From contig CAWUHX010000119.1 in NCBI GenBank assembly GCA_963922205.1, positions 310,001-374,000 on the forward strand: a DNA stretch of 64,000 nucleotides, written 5' to 3'. The stretch is from Romanomermis culicivorax. Taxonomy: Eukaryota > Nematoda > Enoplea > Mermithida > Mermithidae. This document shows positions 56,835 to 64,000 of the stretch, piece by piece (position 1 is the first letter of the stretch; every line of letters begins with the position of its first letter). The position numbers and the translations under genes were made by a program. The notes beneath the pieces were generated by a model. That model did not search any database. It was not told the origin of the DNA and saw only the letters and a program-made list of their open reading frames with translations.

Positions 56835-56877
56835 GAGTATACCAGGCGACTGCGCCTGGTATACTCATGTTCCAAGA
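56827..56877. repeat. Strong hairpin at the 3' edge of the exonuclease relic
   Basis: Inverted repeat: a 17-bp perfect arm (CATGAGTATACCAGGCG) and its complement around the 4-base loop ACTG, extended to about 24 bp with one mismatch (CTTGGAC against TTCCAAG). Half of it recurs at 57227. It looks like the tip of an inverted-repeat element or a recombination scar. Confidence 0.85.
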
Positions 56878-57600
56878 ATAAAACTTATCAAAATAATTTT
56901 TAAACACAATTTATTAGAAATCTGCAAAACTTAATCAAATACAGCAGTCAAAATTTACTTTTTTCCAATTTTTTCTTTTTTCTTCTTTAATCTATTTTCA
57001 ATTTCTTTCCAGTTGTGACATTGTTTCGTTTTTTGAAAAGATTTAAAGAAAAAATAAGAAAAAAAAGAAAAAATATATCAGAGCAATTAAACAAAAATAG
57101 GAAAATCGTAAAAAAAATTTCCACGAAACAAATTCCTGCTTCGGCCACTGGGACAATAGAGTGCAGGACAATAGAGCACAGGGACAATAGAGCGCAGGAC
57201 AATGCAGTGCCGGATGCAGGGCGACTGCGCCTGGTATACTCATGTTCCAAAAATTAAACTTATCAAAATAATTTTTAAACACAAATTATTAGAAATTTGC
57301 AAAACTTAGTCAAATACTGCAGCCAAAATTTACTTTTTTCCAATTTTTTTCTTTTTTCTTTTTTAATCTATCATCTATTTTCTTTCCAGTTGCGACATTG
57401 TTTCGTTTTTTTGTTTCGTTTCTTGAAAAGATTTGAAGAAAAAATAAGAAAAAAAGAAAAAATATATCAATGCAATTAAACAAAAATATGAAAATTGTGA
57501 AAAAAATTTCCGCGTCTCCCACGTAAAAAATTCCTGCCTCAGCTACTGGGACAATAGAGAGCAGGACAATAACGCATAGGCGCAATAGAGCACAAGGACA
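56852..57600 (+). repeat. Tandem duplication of about 375 bp
   Basis: Two diverged copies (56852-57226 and 57227-57600) each start GCGACTGCGCCTGGTATACT, run through a T-rich part and an AGAAAAAATATATCA part, and end in a minisatellite of GGACAATAGAGnGCA units. They form the doubled left arm of foldback element 3. Confidence 0.7.
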
Positions 57601-58455
57601 TTAGAGCGCAGGACGATAGAGCACAAAAAAATCAGATCATAGCAAAATAAAAAAACTGAAAATGAAATATTTTAAAAAATAACTACATCTCAGCCCAAAA
57701 ATGCTTTCTTCAAATTTTTTCGTTTCTCTAAAGAAGTTCAGGTCAAAGCATTTTTCTACCATGCAGTATTTTTCTTCATTTTTTGTTCTTTTTCTTCCTT
57801 TTTCTTCTTTCACATTTCTTAATTTTTCCTGTCCCCTATTTTCTATTTCTTTTTTCTCTTTTTATTTATCTTTTTTCTCTTTGTATTCATTTTCTCGTGT
57901 TTTTGTCTTTCCTTTTTTATATCTCATTGTTCGTCTAATTTCTCATTACTCATACTTTTTTGCATTTTTTTTATTCAGTCGCTCACATGGAATTTATCTC
58001 TAATCCATAATCGCACACATATTTTTATTGATTTATTGGTTGCCAACCTTTGAAGCTTTGAATAAAATTGTGTCATTTTGTTATTTTCGAATTCATCTTG
58101 AATTTCTAACTTGCATTCAGAATCACACGCAGTTTTTTGTCAGCTTTTGATAACTTTGTCAACTTCTGAAATAAAGCTGCTTGCATAGTACTCTTTTTTC
58201 ATGTTCAAAAACAATTTTAAAATTCGCGTTCATCCAGACCACGGAACGTTGGTCAATTTTTTTTCGAACCAACAGATGCGCTCTAATGTCCCCGCGCTCT
58301 ATTGTCTGCCCCCTATTGTCCTGCGCTCTAATGTCCCTGCGCTCTATTGTCCTGCGCTCTATTGTCCTGCGCTCTAATGTCTCTGCGCTCTAATGTCCGC
58401 GCTCTAATGTTCCTGCACTCTAATGTCCGCGCCCTATTGTTCCGCGCTCTAATGT
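57150..58455. mobile_element. Foldback element with inverted minisatellite arms (number 3)
   Basis: Left arrays (57150-57213 and 57549-57622) have the unit GGACAATAGAGCGCA. The right array (58278-58455) has its complement, TGTCCTGCGCTCTAT/A, in about 11 copies, period 15-16 bp. The centre (57630-58270) is T-rich with no convincing gene. It interrupts or abuts the Polinton integrase that begins at 58490. The layout is shared with the elements at 16990 and 23076. Confidence 0.6.
58278..58455 (-). repeat. Minisatellite array, right arm of foldback element 3
   Basis: About 11 units of TGTCCnTGCGCTCTAt/a. The T/A at the last base gives two unit types mixed along the array. Confidence 0.85.
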
Positions 58456-58489
58456 GCGGTCACGACGACACCCCAATCACGTCTCTAAA

Positions 58490-59130
58490 TGTTTTTATTG
58501 ACCCTTCTCTGTCCTAATTGTAATTTTCAAGTTGCTGGCCCAAGATATCAATATATATCCATGAGTATTGTTTTTTGTGAAGTCTTGCCACATTTTCTCC
58601 TTCGAAGTCCAGTCCAATTGTTCAATTACGCTAGCGTTGACTTCACTTTTTGTAGTGAAAAATGGATATATATGGATTTTAAGTACTTTTGGATAGTCTT
58701 GTTAGTGAATTCATTACTTTCGTCTGTTGGGAGCTTGGTGGGTTTTGTCTGATTTAAAATTTTCTTGAAACCGTCCAAAATTTAAGTTCCAGTTTTCTGC
58801 TTGAGGGGAACTGGCCAGGCAAATTTGGAGCATTAGTCAACACAGTTTAGGAGGTATCTATACCCATCCTTATGTCCTTTCAAGGACTGGAGATCAGCCA
58901 AATCAGCTTGCCATCACTCATCTATCCCACTGACAAAAATTTTATTCCGTTTGTAGTTTTTGCGAGCTGGTTTATGGAGGGTGTATGAGGGCTGGTTTGC
59001 TACCCATTTTTCAACGTCTGATCTTTTTATCTTTCGATTCATACTTCTCGCTCGCTTATAGATTATCAACTCCAGAATACCTGTTTCCAGGATCAAAATA
59101 CAATTTTTCTTATAATTTTTTTATCACATT
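58490..59130 (-). pseudogene. Polinton-type integrase, decayed
   Basis: On the minus strand the pattern is YFDPGNRYSGVDNLYK (about 59110), DVEKWVANQPSYTLHKP (about 59020-58965) and KIFVSGIDE, then TGA (58911-58913), then WQADLADLQ (about 58905, first catalytic Asp), DGYRYLLNCVD, FAWPVPLKQKTG, NEFTNKTIQ and IHFFTTKSEVNASVIEQL (catalytic Glu region, about 58650). This is the Maverick c-integrase (retroviral-type DDE). Several stops and frame changes break it. It is truncated near 58490 by foldback element 3. Confidence 0.8.
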
Positions 59131-60335
59131 TGCTTTTATTACAAATTCATATTTATAATTATTATGATTCAAAAGAGAATTATCAAACAGATTTTCGAGC
59201 AAATTTTTGGAATTGATATCCAAATGATTCTAAAGATCTAATAATGCTCCAACTTTCCTTTGTACGATACAGTTTTTCAGTTTAAGGCGAAATTCTAGAA
59301 TGCATTCCACCCATCTATGTCTCTCCTATCTTCCTTGTAGGAGTCCTCTCGGAATCACCAAGAGTGCCTCAATTTTTTGGGCGTCTCGTACGTTGATATA
59401 CCAGCTACCCGCCATTTCTACAATATGACAATAAAGTCACAGAAAACTATTTATCCTTGAATTTTGCCTCTTTTTAACATGGCTGTGCTAGTATTTATAG
59501 ATTGCATCTTGTTGAGTCTGACTTGCTCCTGTTTTACCTCTGTCTCTCCACATTTTTTCAAAAACTCTGGAACCTGCTTATTGAACAGCTGTATTGCAAT
59601 CTACGCATCTGGGGCATAGCTGGATATGGAAGAAGAGTTTTCCTGAATTAGTTTCAAAAACATCTCTCTTGGAGGAACTTTTTTCGTAGAAAAAGCAGAG
59701 ATGGAGCATGAGAGGGTACATGAGCTTTTTCAGATTCTCAGCACAAATTTCCATAGGAGGTTTAATAGACCTTTCATATGGTCAGCATTCTTTTTGAGTG
59801 AACGGCTGACATTTAGTAACTTCAGGTTCTTTTTTGGCTTTATGTAACTGGAAAAAGCTAGTATTTATAGACTTGACTTTGTGATATTATTGATTTGAAA
59901 GTACAATAAAAATACGAAAAAATACAATGAAAATATGACAAAATACAATAAAAGGCGAAAAGATACAATAAAAATAAGTGAAATTAAAATTCGTGAGGTA
60001 AAGTTTTAAAGTAATCTGTAAGATATCTTTTTGTATAAACAATATGGTAGTCTTTCTTTACTATTTTTGTAACTATGTTTCTTTCATATTTCCGAAAGAT
60101 CCTTATTTTTTGGATCGTTTGAACAGAGCTGATGTTGCCCAGGGCGAACTTTTGGACCATTCTTTTTAAACTTTTCAAGGTTTTTTTCGATAGTCGAGTC
60201 TGATCCCTAGAACTTTGTTCGTTTCTGCAACGATTCCAACCGTATTGTTTGGAACACGGTATTCAGAGGTGAGTAGTAATACATGCCCCTCCAGGGTGTA
60301 TGGTTAAGCATATACACATGTTAAAGTATAGGAAG
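59131..60335. other. No supported gene, probable Polinton interior
   Basis: Minus-strand frames at 59984-60178 and around 59460-59880 are broken and unrecognised. The word GCTAGTATTTATAGA occurs twice (59487 and 59860). The rest is AT-rich. Confidence 0.35.
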
Positions 60336-60850
60336 TGGGCGGAGCTATGGTAGGGACGGGGTTACTGTATGGGGGCGGAGCTACAGTGGGCGGAGCTACA
60401 GTAGGGTGGATAGGTTACTGTATGGGGGCGGAGCTACAGTGGGCGGAGCTACAGTAGGGTGGATAGGTTACTGTATGGGGGCGGAGCTACAGTGGGCGGA
60501 GCTACAGTAGGGTGTTACGCAATGCTTATGTAACTATAGTAGGGTGTTACGCAATGCTTACGTAACTACAGTGGGGTGTTACGCAATGCTTACATAAATA
60601 CAGTAAGGCGTTATGGAATGCTTACGTAACTACAGTAGGGTATTACACAATGCTTACATAAATACAGTAAGGTGTTATGCAATGCTTATGTAACTACAGT
60701 AGGGTTGCAATGCTCACATAAATACACCAGGGTGTTATGCAATGCTTATGTAACTATGCTTACATAAATACAGTATGGTATTATGCAATCTTACATGTAA
60801 CTACAGTAAAGTATCAAGCAATCACATGTGTAACAGCTGAGAATATCCCT
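60336..60850 (+). repeat. Two-part tandem repeat: GGGCGGAGCTACAG and GTGTTACGCAATGCTTA units
   Basis: 60336-60510: about three copies of a 54-bp unit containing GGGCGGAGCTACAGTGGGCG and TTACTGTATGGG. 60510-60840: about nine copies of a 31-bp unit GGGTGTTACGCAATGCTTAC plus GTAACTACAGTA, getting more degenerate to the right. Both share ACTACAGTAGGGT, so one likely grew from the other. Confidence 0.8.
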
Positions 60851-60959
60851 ATATTTTGTGTACACCCTGTAATATGTCATTTTTCGTAAATTTGTGCATG
60901 GTTAAGCATACAGGTTCAAAGCTGTTCCGAGTTACTGTAATAGTTGAGTTACAGTAATA

Positions 60960-63130
60960 GTTGTGTTACTGTAGATCTAAAGAGGAGAGGTTAACTATAT
61001 GTTGTATGGAGTAACAAAAATCGAGGGGCAAATGGTGTACAAAAGTGAACAGGTAAGGTAAAAACGAAAACTGATTTAGAAAAAAATGGATGTACAATAT
61101 GCATGTACTGTATAAAAAAAAAAGGTGAAGCAAAACAAAAATCGATCTGGAAAAACTAGACATACACTATGTAGTGTCCAAATGTGAAAGGCAAGGCCGC
61201 AAAAATGAAAATCAATCTGGAAAAAAAGTGGACATACAATATGCATGTACTGTACAAAAGTAAGAAAAGGTAGGTAAAAATGAAAATCGATCTGGAAGAA
61301 CAATGGATGTAAAATGTGCATGTAGTGTACAGAGGTAAAAAAGGTTGCATAAGAAAATGAAAATAGGTTGCACAAAACAGACATGCCAGACAGTATCATT
61401 GGAAATTTTGTCCATTGATAGGGATGCATGGATTAGCATACAGGTTGGAACCTGTGTTGGAGTTGAGCTACAGTAATATGGGTGGTACCATAGGGTAGGA
61501 AAGAATAAAGGAGCAAAAAACGACAAGGGAAAAAAGATGTGCAGACAAAACGATATTGATCGAAGAATACTGTATATTGCCAGGCAAAAATGCCTGCAAA
61601 AGGTATCCAAATGTGAAAGGTAAGGCAAAAAAAAAACGAAAATCGACCTGGAAGAAAGAATGGACATACAATATGCATGTAGTGGACAGAGGCAAAACGT
61701 TTCTATAGTTACTGTGGGTTGCATACAAACAAAAATCGATCAGGAAGAAAAAAACGGACATACAGTGTGCATGAAGTGTACAGAGGTAAAAAAGGCAAGG
61801 CCGCAAAAATGAAAATCAATCTGGAAAAAAAGTGGACATACAATATGCATGTACTGTACAAAAGTAAGAAAAGGTAGGTAAAAATGAAAATCGATCTGGA
61901 GGAAAACTGGTCATACATTGTGCATGTAGCATACAGAAGGAAAAAAATGTGTAGAAAAACATTATCCACCTAAAGAGAGCATGTAATGGACTAAGGAAAG
62001 AGAGCATGCATACTGTACTTAAAGAAACTTCTGTCTGCAAAAAGAAAGGTCTACAGAAGAAAATTGACCTCCAGATAGACAGGGACAGGTAAAATACATA
62101 GATAGACACACATCTGGTAATAGATAGTAATTTATGCAGAAAACTTTTTGATTTTCCAGGTTGGCAGTTTTCCAAAACAATCATAGAAGAGGGTGAACCA
62201 CTAAAGCTCTACACTGTGTGTGTAGTGGACAGAGGCAAAAAACGTTCTGAGGAGTACTGTAAATTCCATAAAAACCAAAATTGATCTGGAAACAGTGGAG
62301 GTACAGAGTGCATAAAGTGTACAAAGGTAAAAAGATTAAGGTGAAAAGAAAAATCAATCTGTAAAAAAGTGGACATGCAATATACATGTAGTTTACAGAG
62401 GCAAGACGTTTTTATTGTTACTGTGGGCTGCATACTAACAAAAATTGATCTGAAAGAAAAGTGCACATACAGAGTGTATATAGCATACAAAAGGCAAAAA
62501 TGTGTAGAAAAAATTATTTGTCTAAAGAGAGCATATGATGGACTAAGGAAAGAGAGCATGCATACTGTGCTTAAAGAAAATTGTGCCTGCAAAAAGAAAG
62601 GTCACAGAAAAAATATTGACCTCGAGACTTACAGGGATAGGTAAAATGCAGAGAAAATGGCACAGCTGGCAATAGGTAGTGCTTTATACAGAAAAAATGC
62701 TTGATTTTGTAGGTTGGTGGTTTTCAAAAACAATCAAAAAAGGAGGTTGAATCCCTAAAGCTCTACAATGTGCATGTAGTAGACAGAGGCAATAACGTTT
62801 TGAGGAGTACTGTAGATTGCATAAAAACCAAAATTGATAGGAAAAAAGTGGACTCACAGAGTGTATATACTGTACAATGGTGAAAAAAGGTAAGGTGAAA
62901 AAAACCAAAATCAAACAAGAAGAAAAGGTGAGCAAAGGAAAGGAGCACACTTAATGGACATAGAGAAACGACATGTAGAAAAGATTATAGATTTGAAAGA
63001 GAGCATCTAATGGACATAGGAAAAAGAGCACTCTTTGTGAACAAAAAGAGAAGACCTGCAGAAAAAAACGTTATTTATTTAAAAACAGGACAAGTAGCCA
63101 ACAGGGAAAAAGAGCACCTGTACTTGACAA
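60960..63130 (-). repeat. Degenerate long-period tandem repeats with ATGCATGTA(G/C)TGTACA modules
   Basis: Roughly 80-120 bp modules built from GAAAATCGATCTGGAA, GTGGACATACA, ATATGCATGTAnTGTACA and AGAGGTAAAAA recur at least 12 times between 61040 and 62960. Larger blocks are duplicated (61196-61300 against 61797-61900; 61950-62170 against 62485-62730). The minus-strand open frames here (up to 170 codons, rich in Phe, His, Tyr and Cys) are translations of the repeat and not genes. Confidence 0.75.
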
Positions 63131-63383
63131 TAGAAAATCACTACTGAATGACTTATCAAAAAAATCCAATGTGCTGGTTTTTTTTTATTACAAAATAATC
63201 TTATCTAACCCATGACTGAAGACTACTCTAAGTTGCCTAGAAGAGGAATTAAACCTCAGAAGGTAATGTATGAAAAACAAAAATTGATCAGTAGAGAATA
63301 TGCAGTGGACAAATAAGTTCTATATTTTGAATTTATTTATGAAAAAATTATACATGCACAAATTATATTAAAAAAAAAACATT

Positions 63384-63995
63384 CTATGATGTCCATCCAT
63401 AAGGAAATGTACAAAAATTGTGTTTCAAAATACGTTTGTCATATACTACACGAAATGTTTTCAATGTTTCTCTGGTGACAACTTTACGATCTTGCTGGCG
63501 CTCAATTCGTAGGCTATGCACATCAATTTCTTCTTGTCCATTATTTTTTACAAAAGCAAAAACAAGTCGACGTAGTGAATCAAAATTCACTTTTCTCATT
63601 GCATCTGATGACAGAGTTATCCCCCGAACCTTGATGACATGATGGTATTGATCAGTAGATGGACTGTACACTTTGTAAGCATAATTCTTAGGACCTCCAC
63701 TGACGAATTCCGTAATGTAAGATCCAGGACCATATTCACGTAATTCATCGGTCATTTCACCTAGACACCAACCTGTCGGTACTTGATATTGTTGCTTGTC
63801 AATTGTTGACAAGTAAATAATACTGTCCGTATCAAAATACAATACTCGGCTTTTTAATCGATCAATATAAGAATATAACTTCAGTCGAGCCTGAGCTGTC
63901 GTATAAGCTGCAATAACGGCGTTAGTATTCCCCATGACTTCAGCAAAATCGTCATGCTGGTAGTAGGTCAATGATATCATCAAATCATTTATCAT
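63384..63995 (-). CDS. Polinton-type DNA polymerase B, C-terminal part (runs off the window)
   Basis: An uninterrupted frame of about 203 codons read toward lower coordinates. YFDTDSIIY (about 63840) is motif C of family B polymerases (DTDS). It is preceded by a helical [19 protein letters not shown] part, the start of the palm/fingers boundary, and followed by a basic thumb-like region and the family end [10 protein letters not shown] ... PYGW. This matches protein-primed polymerases of Polinton/Maverick elements. The N-terminal exonuclease and motif A parts would lie beyond 64000, so the apparent start is not the true one. No damage is visible in this part. Confidence 0.88.
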   Translation of the reverse strand: MINDLMISLTYYQHDDFAEVMGNTNAVIAAYTTAQARLKLYSYIDRLKSRVLYFDTDSIIYLSTIDKQQYQVPTGWCLGEMTDELREYGPGSYITEFVSGGPKNYAYKVYSPSTDQYHHVIKVRGITLSSDAMRKVNFDSLRRLVFAFVKNNGQEEIDVHSLRIERQQDRKVVTRETLKTFRVVYDKRILKHNFCTFPYGWTS

Positions 63996-64000
63996 ATTTA

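Larger units (their letters stand above)
58490..64000 (-). mobile_element. Polinton/Maverick fragments with repeat expansions
   Basis: A decayed Polinton-type integrase (58490-59130) and a DNA polymerase B C-terminus (63384-63995), both on the minus strand, are 4.3 kb apart with repeat blocks between. Intact Polintons are 15-20 kb and also carry an ATPase, a protease and capsid genes; none was recognised here. The two pieces may be one disrupted element or two. Confidence 0.5.

Noticed and set aside
61076-62592. Several long minus-strand open frames (up to 170 codons)
   Set aside because: They follow the long-period tandem repeat, share repeated peptide blocks and have no gene features.

Overview
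The window looks like an AT-rich metazoan genome, most likely a nematode or another small ecdysozoan. The evidence is one good host gene whose start codon lies just after a TTTTTCAG splice acceptor (a nematode-type acceptor, compatible with trans-splicing), spliced genes, and a transposon mix of Ty3/gypsy, PIF/Harbinger and Polinton/Maverick elements. The species cannot be named from this sequence. Nearly all recognisable content is mobile DNA, much of it nested.

Layout. 1-16.4 kb: a decayed solo LTR (minus strand), then an old PIF/Harbinger element (about 1786-16397) holding a decayed transposase and a Myb/SANT-like gene. It has been invaded by a small MITE (2017-2361), an old gypsy element (3651-11289) and a long-terminal-inverted-repeat element (about 12757-16280). 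16.4-23 kb: a foldback element built of inverted minisatellites (about 16990-17895), then mostly unannotatable DNA with one intact four-transmembrane host gene (21422-22021). 23-34.8 kb: a second foldback element, cut by retrotransposon 1 (23214-33647, TSD TAAC). 35.2-49.8 kb: retrotransposon 2 (35180-49839, TSD ACAT), nearly intact and very young. 49.8-58.5 kb: unannotated DNA, a 14-bp satellite, a decayed stand-alone copy of the retrotransposon exonuclease gene (54874-56834), and a third foldback element. 58.5-64 kb: fragments of a Polinton (integrase, DNA polymerase B) separated by tandem-repeat blocks.

The main discovery candidate is the fourth gene of retrotransposons 1 and 2. Downstream of gag-pol, where some elements carry env, retrotransposon 2 has a spliced two-exon gene (43152-43272 joined to 43960-48482, about 1547 codons). 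It starts with a complete DEDDy 3'-5' exonuclease domain (RNase D/WRN/MUT-7 superfamily) and ends with a long disordered, basic and RG-rich tail. Retrotransposon 1, with unrelated LTRs, keeps the same first exon and the same phase-1 intron but has lost the exonuclease core. A third, diverged copy at 54.9-56.8 kb has no pol next to it. The gene is therefore an old, lineage-wide component and not a chance insertion. Whether it acts on viral cDNA, on host small-RNA silencing or on element RNA is not known.

Gene cooperation. In both young elements gag, protease, RT, RNase H and integrase lie in one reading frame, interrupted only by in-frame stops. The RT/RNase H/integrase set makes and inserts cDNA. 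The exonuclease gene probably needs a spliced or separately promoted transcript. The other transposons are relics, except possibly the Polinton polymerase, which runs off the window.
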